Positions 55,746-64,000 of a DNA stretch of 64,000 bases are shown piece by piece; within the stretch, counting starts at the first letter, position 1; every line of letters begins with the position of its first letter. The notes under the pieces were generated by a model that did no database searches, had not been told where the DNA came from, and was given only the letters and a program-made list of their open reading frames with translations. A program made the position numbers and the translations under genes. The stretch covers positions 1-64,000 of the forward strand of contig NZ_CP054010.1 of the NCBI RefSeq assembly GCF_013267595.1, given 5' to 3'. This DNA comes from Prevotella melaninogenica. GTDB lineage: Bacteria > Bacteroidota > Bacteroidia > Bacteroidales > Bacteroidaceae.

Positions 55746-56786
55746 TCAATTATAGATAGTGATTTCCCCTGCAATAGATTGGTTCATGTATTTACGAATC
55801 GTTTCAGTATCGTTATACTTAGCTTGCAGATACATCAACTTTGTTACAGCAGCTTCAACCGTACTATCATAACCGCTAATAACACCAGTGTCCTTGAGTT
55901 GATAACCCGTATCGTAACGATTCATCTCAACTTGTCCGCTGATACACTGACTGATATTAACCACAATAACGTCACGTTCTGAAACCTTACGAAGTATGTT
56001 CATAAGCCAAGGTTGCTGTGGAGCGTTTCCACTTCCGTATGAACGCATGACAATACTTCTCAACTCTGGTGCATCAAACATGTGATGAATCAAATGCTCT
56101 TCGATACCGGGGAAGAGAGAGAAGATAATCACATTGTTATCCAACTCGAAGTGTGGCACCATTGGCTTCGTAAAGTCTGGCTTTAATATACTGTGTTCTT
56201 TAAAGTTGAAGTTGACACCAGCCTCGCAGAGATGAGGATAATTAAAAGTGTCAAACGCATTAAACTCGTCTGCATTCTGCTTCGTTGAGCGGTTGCCTCG
56301 TAGGAGATGACCGCTAAAGTAGATACAAACCTCTGGTACCATTGGAGTGCCATCTAAGTGATGTGCAGATGCCAATTCAAGACTTGTCATGAGGTTTTCC
56401 TTACCGTCCGTACGTAGCTGACCTATTGGAAGTTGTGAACCAGTAAGGATGATTGGCTTTGTGAGGTGTTCAAACATAAATGACAAGGCAGAGGCTGTGT
56501 AAGACATCGTGTCTGTACCATGCAAAACAACAAAACCATCATACTCATCATATCGGTCTGAAATGACTTTCACCAGCTGCTTCCATCTCACTGGTGACAT
56601 ATCAGAAGAGTCGATAGGAGGGTCGAACTGATAGGTGTCAACCTCTGTAGGAATTAGTTTGAACTCGGGAACGTTCTCAACAAGATGATTGAAGTCTAAG
56701 GGCTCCAATGCGCCTGTCCGTTGGTTATGTCCCATACCAATGGTACCGCCTGTATAAATAAGTAATACTTTGTTGGTTCTGTTCAT
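55746..56786 (-). CDS. ansA: Type I L-asparaginase
   Basis: 346 aa without a signal peptide, so cytoplasmic. Both active-site triads are visible: YTGGTIGMG with the first Thr, and VVLHGTDTMSYTASALSF with the Thr-Asp-Lys group (TGSQLPIGQLRTDGKEN). It hydrolyses asparagine to aspartate and ammonia. It stands alone, convergent with the nan genes. Confidence 0.93.
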   Translation of the reverse strand: MNRTNKVLLIYTGGTIGMGHNQRTGALEPLDFNHLVENVPEFKLIPTEVDTYQFDPPIDSSDMSPVRWKQLVKVISDRYDEYDGFVVLHGTDTMSYTASALSFMFEHLTKPIILTGSQLPIGQLRTDGKENLMTSLELASAHHLDGTPMVPEVCIYFSGHLLRGNRSTKQNADEFNAFDTFNYPHLCEAGVNFNFKEHSILKPDFTKPMVPHFELDNNVIIFSLFPGIEEHLIHHMFDAPELRSIVMRSYGSGNAPQQPWLMNILRKVSERDVIVVNISQCISGQVEMNRYDTGYQLKDTGVISGYDSTVEAAVTKLMYLQAKYNDTETIRKYMNQSIAGEITIYN

Positions 56787-56809
56787 CGTGCATTAGTTTG
56801 TTATTTTTG

Positions 56810-56817
56810 CAAAGATA
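56810..56817 (-). promoter_or_regulatory. -7 box of ansA
   Basis: The complement reads TATCTTTG, 24 bp before the start codon. Confidence 0.5.
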
Positions 56818-56991
56818 AGAAAAACATTTAATTCCCATCGTAATTTTAAAAGATAATTTTCTATATAATGCTGTATGGTAAGCAAATATCTTATATGTTA
56901 GTTGTTAGTGGCTTGTTTCATAAGGTAATGTCCTTTATTTTATCGTTTTCTTTTGCTATATTGGGGCTCGTTAAGCCTTGTTTTGTAGGTA

Positions 56992-57057
56992 AGCACCAAT
57001 GGTGTTAATGCTTAGCACTATTGGTGCTGACGCTCCGCACCATTGGTGCTGATGCTT
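56992..57057. repeat. 22-bp tandem palindromic array, copy 5 (3 units)
   Basis: Units start at 56992, 57014 and 57036 with cores AGCACCAATGGTGT, AGCACTATTGGTGC and CGCACCATTGGTGC. This copy lies between divergent genes. The rest of the gap 56787-57231 holds the two promoters. Confidence 0.9.
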
Positions 57058-57152
57058 AATTGCGATGTTATATATCTCCTTTTTTGGGGCGGAAACTATG
57101 TTATTAGCCCTTTTGTAAGGCTTCCTACCGATGTGTTTTTTCCTTTACAACG

Positions 57153-57184
57153 TTTGGTTATCTCTTCTTTTATGCTTACCTTTG
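57153..57184 (+). promoter_or_regulatory. Promoter of the udp-mnmE operon
   Basis: TTTG (57153-57156), 20 bp, TACCTTTG (57177-57184): consensus pair, 48 bp before the first ATG. Confidence 0.75.
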
Positions 57185-57231
57185 TTTTTTTAACATGATC
57201 AATCACAATATTACCAAATCAACTTTCGACT

Positions 57232-58107
57232 ATGGAGAAGAAATATTTTGCCCCTTCAGAACTGATTATAAATGAGGATGGAAGTATCTTCCACTTGCAC
57301 TTGAAGCCAGAGAATCTTGCAGATAAAGTTATTCTTGTTGGTGACCCTGGACGTGTAGCACTCGTTGCTTCACACTTTGAGAATAAAGAATGTGAGGTTT
57401 CTAATCGTGAGTTCTGTGCTATCACAGGTACTTTCAAGGGAAAGAGAATTACGGTTTTGAGTACAGGTATTGGCTGTGACAATATTGATATCGTTTTAAA
57501 CGAATTAGATGCGCTTGCTAATATCGATTTCAAGACACGTACAGAGAATGAGCAGTTGCGTCAGTTGACACTCGTACGAATCGGTACTTGTGGAGGATTG
57601 CAGCCTTACACTCCTGTTGGTACTTACATTGCGTCTGCCAAGAGTATTGGTTTCGATGGCTTGTTAAACTTCTATGCAGGTCGTAATCAGGCTTCTGACC
57701 TTGAGTTTGAAGCGGAATTCAAGAAGCAGGTTGAATGGGATTCGCAGTTGGGAAATCCATACGTGGCTTGTGCTGATAAGGAGTTGCTTGACACTATCGC
57801 TGCTGATGATATGGTACGTGGTGTTACGATTGCTTGTGGAGGATTCTTCGGACCACAGGGACGTGAACTTCGTTTGCCATTGCAGGACCCTAAACTGAAT
57901 GAGAAGATAGAAAACTTCTCTTATAATGGTATGCAGGTAACTAACTTCGAGATGGAGTCATCGGCTCTTGCTGGTCTTGCAACGCTTATGGGGCATAAGG
58001 CTGTAACGGTTTGTATGGTTATTGCCAACCGTCTTGCAAAAGAAGCAAATGCAAGCTATAAGAATACTATCGACGGCTTGATAGAGAAGGTGTTGGAGAG
58101 AATATAG
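57232..58107 (+). CDS. udp: Uridine phosphorylase-type nucleoside phosphorylase
   Basis: 291 aa. VILVGDPGRVALVASHFEN is the phosphate-binding start of the PNP/UDP family; VLSTGIGCDNIDIVLNELDAL, VRIGTCGGLQPYTPVG and VTNFEMESSALAGLATLMGHK (the EMES ribose-contact motif) follow. It cleaves uridine (or a related nucleoside) to base and ribose-1-phosphate. First gene of an operon with the ExoIII-like gene (8 bp) and mnmE. Confidence 0.88.
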   Translation: MEKKYFAPSELIINEDGSIFHLHLKPENLADKVILVGDPGRVALVASHFENKECEVSNREFCAITGTFKGKRITVLSTGIGCDNIDIVLNELDALANIDFKTRTENEQLRQLTLVRIGTCGGLQPYTPVGTYIASAKSIGFDGLLNFYAGRNQASDLEFEAEFKKQVEWDSQLGNPYVACADKELLDTIAADDMVRGVTIACGGFFGPQGRELRLPLQDPKLNEKIENFSYNGMQVTNFEMESSALAGLATLMGHKAVTVCMVIANRLAKEANASYKNTIDGLIEKVLERI

Positions 58108-58115
58108 GACTCTTT

Positions 58116-58877
58116 ATGAGGATAATTTCTTGGAATACTTTTGGTATTAGGACAGCTTTACCAAATCTTCAGAAGATGTTGGAAAGCTGTACTCCTGATA
58201 TAGTATGTTTACAAGAAACCAAAGTAAGAACGCAATATGCCAATTTTGACTTTAAAGGCTATCAACAGTATTGGAATGAGTCAACAGACTTTGCACATTT
58301 AGGTACTGCTCTTCTGTTAAAATCAAGCACGCTTATATCTGTTACATATGATAACTTTGATGTATATTACGACAAAGGGAATGTCATTGTTACAGAGTTA
58401 AAGGAGATTTATGTTGTATGTGTTTATGTTCCTTATGCAGGGGCAACAGCAACAACAAGAGATAATAGACACCATTGGTATAAATGTTTTCAAAGTATTA
58501 TTCACCAATTACAGCAAAATAAGCCATGTGTTATATGTGGTGATTTCAATGTTGTGCAGCAAGATATAGATGCTTGGGATAAGGCTGTTATAAACACTTC
58601 TTTAGCTTGTTTTAGTAAAGAAGAACGTGCAGAGATTGGAAGGTTTGTTCAAGAAGAACAGTTGATTGATGTCTATCGTTACCTATATCCCAGCACTAAA
58701 AGTGAGGGATTTACTTATTTCCCATTCGGGTCTGACTATAGAAAGAATAAGAAAGGGTATAGAATAGACTTGTTTCTCATTAGCAAACAATTAATCAGTA
58801 AGGTTGTTGACTGCTATCCATTACAGGATGTGGAAGGCTCATGTAATGTCCCTCTCTTACTCGATATAGATATATAA
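58116..58877 (+). CDS. ExoIII/AP-endonuclease-like protein with altered active site
   Basis: 253 aa of the exonuclease III / EEP fold: Asn7 in SWNTFGIRT, Glu34 in CLQETKV, Asp143 and Asn145 in CGDFNVVQQDIDAWD, and GYRIDLFLIS. The C-terminal catalytic S-D-H motif is replaced by Ser242-Cys243-Asn244 (EGSCNVPLLLDIDI), so the Asp-His pair needed for metal-assisted hydrolysis is missing. It may be inactive or altered in function, for instance DNA binding only. It is tightly packed between udp and mnmE, so it is probably translated. Confidence 0.85.
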   Translation: MRIISWNTFGIRTALPNLQKMLESCTPDIVCLQETKVRTQYANFDFKGYQQYWNESTDFAHLGTALLLKSSTLISVTYDNFDVYYDKGNVIVTELKEIYVVCVYVPYAGATATTRDNRHHWYKCFQSIIHQLQQNKPCVICGDFNVVQQDIDAWDKAVINTSLACFSKEERAEIGRFVQEEQLIDVYRYLYPSTKSEGFTYFPFGSDYRKNKKGYRIDLFLISKQLISKVVDCYPLQDVEGSCNVPLLLDIDI

Positions 58878-58887
58878 CAATAGTAAA

Positions 58888-60276
58888 ATGAATTCAAAGG
58901 GTATATTTTTATCAGCATCTGATACTGTGTGTAGTCTCGCTACTCAGCCGGGTGGAGCTATAGGTGTCATCCGTGTGAGTGGTGAGAAGGCGATAGAAGT
59001 AACGGACAAAGTCTTTCATGGTGTTCGTGGAAAGCATTTAACAGATGCGAAAGGGAACACCTTGCATTATGGTGAAATCCTCGATAAGGAGGGAAATACC
59101 ATTGATGATGTTTTAGTTAGTGTCTTCCGTGCTCCCCATAGTTATACGGGTGAGAACAGTACGGAGATATCCTGTCATGGTTCTGCTTATATTCTTAATC
59201 AGGTTGTAAAGGCACTCATTAATGCTGGCTGTCGTCAGGCTCAGCCGGGAGAGTATACACAGCGCGCTTATCTGAATGGTAAGATGGATCTTAGTCAGGC
59301 AGAAGCTGTTGCCGACCTTATCGCTGCTTCTAATCGTGCTACGCATCAAGTGGCTTTGAGTCAACTGAAGGGCCATTTTAGTTCAGAGCTTTCACTCTTG
59401 CGTGAACAGCTTTTGAAAATGACTTCTTTGTTGGAGTTAGAACTTGATTTCTCTGATCATGAGGAACTTGAGTTTGCTGATCGTACAGAACTAAAAGCTT
59501 TGGCAGAGACGATTCATCAAAAGATAAAACTTCTCACAGATTCCTTTGAGACGGGTAAGGCTTTGAAGAAAGGTGTGCCTGTAGCCATTGTTGGTAAGAC
59601 AAATGTGGGTAAGTCGACTCTGTTGAATTGCCTTCTTCATGAGGAGAAAGCTATTGTTTCAGATATTCATGGTACGACACGCGATGTCATTGAAGATACT
59701 ACAGAAATCAAAGGTGTCACATTCCGTTTTATAGATACGGCTGGTATTCGTCACACTGATGATCAAATTGAGAAGTTAGGCATTGAGCGCGCTTATCAAA
59801 AGATGGATGAGGCAGCCATTGTTTTGTGGGTTATTGATGAACAACCAACAGCAGAAGAATGTACTGAAATGCAACGTTTGACACAGGGTAAGCACTTGAT
59901 AACAATCTTCAATAAAATCGATAGTAAAGCGGTAGAGCCTAAGCAGGTAGATAATGACTTACATACAGTCTATATATCAGCGAAGTTAAAGCAAAATATT
60001 AAGGCTTTGGAGGAGGCTATTTATGAAGCTGCTGATATCCCTGAGATAAGTGAGAATAGTGTTATCATTACTTCTGCGCGTCATTACGAGGCATTAACGC
60101 ATGCTGACGAATCTATCTTACGTGTCATAGAAGCTCTCGACTTTGGACTTAGTGGTGACCTTGTTAGTGAAGACTTGCGCATCTGTCTTCATCAACTCGC
60201 CGATATAACAGGCGGGCAGATTACCCCACATGAAGTGCTTGGAAATATATTTAAGCACTTCTGTATAGGTAAGTAA
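58888..60276 (+). CDS. mnmE: tRNA modification GTPase MnmE
   Basis: 462 aa. The N-terminal tetrahydrofolate-binding domain (ATQPGGAIGVIRVSGEKA, GEYTQRAYLNGKMDLSQAEAVADL), a GTPase domain with G1 GKTNVGKSTLLN, G3 DTAGI and G4 NKID, and the C-terminal FCIGK with the conserved Cys. With MnmG it modifies the wobble uridine of tRNAs. Length normal. Confidence 0.97.
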   Translation: MNSKGIFLSASDTVCSLATQPGGAIGVIRVSGEKAIEVTDKVFHGVRGKHLTDAKGNTLHYGEILDKEGNTIDDVLVSVFRAPHSYTGENSTEISCHGSAYILNQVVKALINAGCRQAQPGEYTQRAYLNGKMDLSQAEAVADLIAASNRATHQVALSQLKGHFSSELSLLREQLLKMTSLLELELDFSDHEELEFADRTELKALAETIHQKIKLLTDSFETGKALKKGVPVAIVGKTNVGKSTLLNCLLHEEKAIVSDIHGTTRDVIEDTTEIKGVTFRFIDTAGIRHTDDQIEKLGIERAYQKMDEAAIVLWVIDEQPTAEECTEMQRLTQGKHLITIFNKIDSKAVEPKQVDNDLHTVYISAKLKQNIKALEEAIYEAADIPEISENSVIITSARHYEALTHADESILRVIEALDFGLSGDLVSEDLRICLHQLADITGGQITPHEVLGNIFKHFCIGK

Positions 60277-60317
60277 GGTCTTTGGATAGGTTACTCTCTT
60301 TGTTTCATAAGTCCTTA

Positions 60318-61163
60318 TTATTGAGAAATGTAACCCTCTTGATCATAGCCCTTACGCTCATGATGAATGAGGTCTATCAATTGTTGAATCTCTATTCTGT
60401 CTGATTTAATATCCTTATAACGAGCATATTGTTCGTTATAACGTCTTGTTGAGCCGCATCTTAACCGTGAGGAGATATCTTCTGGGATTAAGAAAGATGT
60501 GCGTTCTGTGCCTAAATGCTTCTGAAACTCAGACAGGAATATATGAATACCAGCCAAATCAAAGTCGCCAAAGTGGATATATGGATTGGGGATAGATGCC
60601 AGCCATTCTTTAAGATCGGTTGATTGTGGATAGCGTGAGACGAACAGTACCTTTTGTGAAAGTCCATGTTTATGTAGGTACTCATCGAAGAATAGTCTTT
60701 GTTGACGAACTTTTCTGAAATTCTCCATATTCTCAATTCCAATGATAATCACGTTGTTTGGAATCGTAAATGTTCTCCAATCAGAAACAAAAAAGAAATA
60801 TCCTTCTTGTGGATTGATGGTAAATGGTTCTTTATTCAATCGACATTCAATCGACTCATACGTATTCACTGGGAATCCAGGACACGAGCGTATAGTCACG
60901 AGTTTAGAGTTTCCTGTCTCGCTTGCCATTAAACTCCTTGACTCAGAATTACCGACATCTAATATTCGATAGTTCTCATCTTTATCAATAAGAAACCTTT
61001 TTAATGCTTCGATATTGTTGGCACGATACGATTTTCTCGACCCATGTATAATGATTTGCAATAGACCTTCCTGGATAAGTTCTGTCAGTAGGCTATTACT
61101 TATCCTTGAGCCTGCAACGGTCTCACCAGCTATTAACGCTTGTATAGATGCACTTACTGCCAT
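60318..61163 (-). CDS. JetD-like TOPRIM protein with N-terminal winged helix
   Basis: 281 aa. The first 60 residues look like a winged helix (SRISNSLLTELIQEGLLQII, SYRANNIEALKRFLIDKDEN). The C-terminal half holds a TopoVI-type TOPRIM: Glu144 in VIIIGIENMENFRKVR, and the DxD pair Asp200/Asp202 in IHFGDFDLAGIHIF. This arrangement matches Wadjet JetD / MksG-type nuclease subunits, which are usually longer. It lies 12 bp after an SMC-like ATPase gene on the same strand, as in Wadjet operons, where JetD cuts plasmid DNA. A Wadjet role is inferred; the DUF class needs a profile search. Confidence 0.7.
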   Translation of the reverse strand: MAVSASIQALIAGETVAGSRISNSLLTELIQEGLLQIIIHGSRKSYRANNIEALKRFLIDKDENYRILDVGNSESRSLMASETGNSKLVTIRSCPGFPVNTYESIECRLNKEPFTINPQEGYFFFVSDWRTFTIPNNVIIIGIENMENFRKVRQQRLFFDEYLHKHGLSQKVLFVSRYPQSTDLKEWLASIPNPYIHFGDFDLAGIHIFLSEFQKHLGTERTSFLIPEDISSRLRCGSTRRYNEQYARYKDIKSDRIEIQQLIDLIHHERKGYDQEGYISQ

Positions 61164-61175
61164 AGTCTTTCGATG

Positions 61176-64000
61176 TTATATTCTCTTTAAAAGTTTCTCA
61201 ACTTTCGTCTTTACACCATGCTTGCTTAGTAGGTAGGTGTACCGATAATCGTACGGATTATAGGATGTTGGTGAACTATTTATTAGCTGGATATTACGTG
61301 AGTTGGCAAACTGTAAGATGCCTTTAATGTTGTTTGGATGTAGACGACCAATCTCATCCATCATACAATGGACGATGAAATCACCACTCTTACGGGCTGC
61401 CTTCTTCTTGAATACGTTGATAAGCATGATGTTAACCATTGCCTTCACTAAGATGTCTGTTCCGTCTGAACCAACGTTATTAATGCGTTCTACCCAGCTT
61501 GTATCATTGTCGTTCTCCTTTACACGGAACTGTAAACGGAAGGCATCACCCAATGATACGATGTTACGATTTGGCTCGTTCTGTAACTGATGAGATAAGC
61601 TCTTTAGATAGTCTACAACCTTTCGGTTTACTTCATCACGATTATCACTTGAGAAGAGGTTAAGTTCTCCTATAGAAAGCGCATTCTCTATGCAGTAATT
61701 ATGAATAGATATAAGCAACTGCATAAGCTTGTCTGACGACTCATTTGCTCTTAATTCTATACTTTTAATGACTCCAGCAAAGTTCTTCTCAACAAAGTCT
61801 CGATTGATGTCAAGGATTACTCCATCTACATCTGATCTACGTTTCATCAACGCGCCGACCTCAGTTGAAATACGTCCCAAGATGTCTTTGTAATGTTCAC
61901 TGGTGCGTCTTCGATACTCTTCTATCTTATTATTGTCGATAAACTCTTGTAAGTCAACTGCAATTTGCATGTAATCATCGTCTGTGATAGGCATTGTGTT
62001 GAAGTGAAAAGCATTCTGAGGCTTAAAGTTACGATTGAAGTTTACGACAGTTCCTTTTAGTATCTCAATGGCTTCTCGTTTCTGATTAATGGTACCTCTC
62101 AGCTGACTTATTAGCTGTAGACAGTCTAAATGTGTAGACTTTACCTTATTGTCAGCGAGATAATCGTTGGATACTAAGTGTTCATTTTCTATAACTTGAT
62201 GATATTGATTTAGCCCATCTCGTCTATGAGCGAGGTCTTTTTGTATCGCTCTCTGTTGGTCTTCAAATGCTTGCTTCTTCTTTTCTATGCGTATTCGTTT
62301 GTCTTCGTAGCGTTGTTGCAACATAATAAGTCGCTGCCCAATCTCCTTTATATTGTTTCTAATATCAACTTCTTTGGAGAAGAGAGTTTCCACCGCATCT
62401 TCGTATTTGATTACGTCATTGCGGTCTGTTTCTATCTGTTGAAGTAGCTTGTTAAGTTCATCAAGTGCTTTGCGATATTCGTTCAATAGTTTGATATCTA
62501 CTCCCTTACCTTCAAGCTCAGCTTTTTGTTGCTTGTCAAGTTGAGCTTTTTGATTTTCAAACTCCTGATTATGCAATTCAGATTCAGTCTTTTGTTGCTC
62601 TTGAAACGCATGTAGTTCATTATTAAGTGCCTTTACAGACCTATTGAACGCTGCATCAAGTTCCTTCAAGTCCTTTTCGTTCTTAGCATCATTCTTGGCT
62701 TGTCTTTCTTTCTCAGCTTCAACTTTAAGAGTGGCATCATTGAATGCACGCATACGTAACTCTTGTTCGCTTGAGATTATTTCCTGCTCTTCCATCTCTA
62801 ATTTATGCCGTTGGTTCTGCAGGTTCTGTCTCTTTGTAGGTATTTGTTCAGCCTCCACTCTTAACTGAGTAGCCTCTTGACGTAATGGTTTAAGTAGGTT
62901 ACCATACTTCTTACCGAGTTTAGATATTTCCTCTTGAAGGGTTACTGGTAGTTGTGATAACTGTCTATTCAATAGCTGAAGTTGGCTCTCTAAATTTTTC
63001 TTCTTTGTCCTATACTCATCAGGGGTACGATGGGTAGGCTCAATATTTTCCAAGTTGAGCTTTACTCCAAATAGATTGTCTGTGTTATTATCTAATGTTG
63101 GTTCAAGTCCTTGGGCATAGAGTATTCGTTCTTCATCTACAACTTTTCCAATCGTATCTTCCCACCCTTCAGCGTTCTCACACAACCAATGATACAGTGA
63201 ATCATCTAAATGTGACAGCAAGTCGTTGATTCTTGCAATCTCATTACGGCATATTGCGCGCTCGTTCTCCAATCGTTTTTGTTCCTGCAAAGAGGCTTGT
63301 TTCAATTCAGCCTCTTTCATTTCGAATTCGTTAGTCAGCTTTTCTATTTGAACCCTAACAGTTGTCTGCTGTGCCTTATTAGCCTTTTCATTGGTATCTA
63401 ATTGCAGCAGCTGCTCCTTTACCAGCTTGATATCATTCTCTTTAGGGTGCCATTGACGTAGTTCTTTAACTCTACTGTCAGCTCTATACTGTTCAGCAGT
63501 AAGACTGTGAAGACGTTCTTTGGATTCGAGTGACCAAGCACGATACGCATTCATAACCAGGTTTCTGTTCTTAGAGCGTTCTTCTTCATAGCGATTACGT
63601 TCTTGTTGTAGCTCTGTTTGCTTTGTATATAAACTCTCTCTCTGCCTATTGATAAATGCTTGATGAGCATTTTCAAGTTTCGCTTTGGCGATATTATACT
63701 TCTCTGCTATTGAAGCATTCGTTTTGAGTAAATCATCCAATAGCATTTTTTTCTCATCCGCCTCATACTTTAATGACTTCTCACGAGCGTTAAGAGCAAC
63801 CTTTTCTTTTATATTGATAGCATCAAAATACTTTCGTTTCTCAGCTATCTCTTTCAGTTTACTATTCTTCCCACCAAGGTCTTGATTGAGTGAGTCTTTT
63901 TCTTTGTCATAGTCTGCTTTAAGTTCCTTCTGACGTTTACTCTCTTTCTCAATATTGTTTCTTACATCTAAAAGTTTACTTTCTAATAGTGGTATTTGTT
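61176..64000 (-). CDS. SMC/MukB-like coiled-coil ATPase, C-terminal part
   Basis: Open frame to the window edge: more than 940 residues with no start seen (ATG 63746 is internal, since the frame continues upstream in coiled-coil sequence). Most of it is charged heptad coiled coil. The C-terminal end is an ABC-type head: a signature-like GSDGTDILVKAMVNIMLINVF and Walker B with Asp-Glu in FIVHCMMDEIGRLHPNNIKG (about 61353-61358), followed by INSSPTSYNPYDYRYTYLL. This resembles SMC-like JetC/MksB ATPases. The Walker A lies beyond the window. It would be cotranscribed with the TOPRIM gene. Confidence 0.75.
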   Translation of the reverse strand, partial: QIPLLESKLLDVRNNIEKESKRQKELKADYDKEKDSLNQDLGGKNSKLKEIAEKRKYFDAINIKEKVALNAREKSLKYEADEKKMLLDDLLKTNASIAEKYNIAKAKLENAHQAFINRQRESLYTKQTELQQERNRYEEERSKNRNLVMNAYRAWSLESKERLHSLTAEQYRADSRVKELRQWHPKENDIKLVKEQLLQLDTNEKANKAQQTTVRVQIEKLTNEFEMKEAELKQASLQEQKRLENERAICRNEIARINDLLSHLDDSLYHWLCENAEGWEDTIGKVVDEERILYAQGLEPTLDNNTDNLFGVKLNLENIEPTHRTPDEYRTKKKNLESQLQLLNRQLSQLPVTLQEEISKLGKKYGNLLKPLRQEATQLRVEAEQIPTKRQNLQNQRHKLEMEEQEIISSEQELRMRAFNDATLKVEAEKERQAKNDAKNEKDLKELDAAFNRSVKALNNELHAFQEQQKTESELHNQEFENQKAQLDKQQKAELEGKGVDIKLLNEYRKALDELNKLLQQIETDRNDVIKYEDAVETLFSKEVDIRNNIKEIGQRLIMLQQRYEDKRIRIEKKKQAFEDQQRAIQKDLAHRRDGLNQYHQVIENEHLVSNDYLADNKVKSTHLDCLQLISQLRGTINQKREAIEILKGTVVNFNRNFKPQNAFHFNTMPITDDDYMQIAVDLQEFIDNNKIEEYRRRTSEHYKDILGRISTEVGALMKRRSDVDGVILDINRDFVEKNFAGVIKSIELRANESSDKLMQLLISIHNYCIENALSIGELNLFSSDNRDEVNRKVVDYLKSLSHQLQNEPNRNIVSLGDAFRLQFRVKENDNDTSWVERINNVGSDGTDILVKAMVNIMLINVFKKKAARKSGDFIVHCMMDEIGRLHPNNIKGILQFANSRNIQLINSSPTSYNPYDYRYTYLLSKHGVKTKVEKLLKRI

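Noticed and set aside
63747..64000. ATG 63746 as the start of the SMC-like gene
   Set aside because: The same frame continues upstream to the window edge as coiled-coil sequence, and the Walker A motif has not yet appeared, so the gene is truncated by the window.

Overview
The window looks like a chromosomal segment of an oral or gut Prevotella-type member of the Bacteroidota. Evidence: AT-rich DNA, many copies of the Bacteroidota promoter -7 box TAnnTTTG (often with TTG or TTTG about 20 bp upstream), few Shine-Dalgarno sequences, and families typical of the phylum (DUF4421, DUF3256, DUF1460, a GH92 mannosidase, a carboxypeptidase-regulatory TonB-dependent receptor, a large type II-C Cas9). 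The genus is inferred from gene content, not from a search.

Layout. 1-2665: phosphate-acquisition genes (histidine phosphatase, OprP-like porin, PAP2 acid phosphatase). 2830-8108: a beta-propeller membrane sensor whose 5' end is split by an IS1634-type insertion (5983-8086); removing the element and one copy of the 4-bp duplication restores an in-frame ATG start behind a TAnnTTTG box. 8555-9142: DUF417 membrane protein. 9440-17579: a complete type II-C CRISPR-Cas locus with 27 repeats and 26 spacers, cas2, cas1, a 1494-aa cas9, and a tracrRNA divergent from cas9. The repeats carry their own promoter. 17764-23671: PepSY membrane protein, lipocalin-like protein, GH92 mannosidase, small lipoprotein. 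23923-25643: BlaI/M56 sensor pair with a palindromic operator. 26412-26596: a candidate structured small RNA.

26610-47746 is mostly housekeeping: carbonic anhydrase, DKNYY protein, Uup-like ABC-F ATPase, EngB, oxidoreductase, DUF4421, DUF1460, exported MsrB-MsrA with TrxB, two deoxynucleoside kinases, PafA-type phosphatase, LuxR regulator, OPT transporter, TrmO, zinc-ribbon and HExxH small proteins, DUF3256, NupG-like permease, bifunctional nuclease and RsmE. 48127-55626: TonB-dependent receptor, cupin, and a sialic-acid set (mutarotase/epimerase, MFS transporter, N-acetylneuraminate lyase). 55746-60276: asparaginase, then an operon of uridine phosphorylase, an ExoIII-like protein lacking its catalytic Asp-His, and MnmE. 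60318-64000: a TOPRIM protein and an SMC-like coiled-coil ATPase running off the right edge, resembling a Wadjet/MksBEFG-type DNA-defence operon.

The most unusual structure not explained by genes is a set of intergenic tandem arrays, all with a 22-bp period, in at least three sequence families: five 3-unit arrays with a palindromic GCAC...GTG core, two 5-unit GGGCG arrays, and one 4-unit ATGAAAA array.
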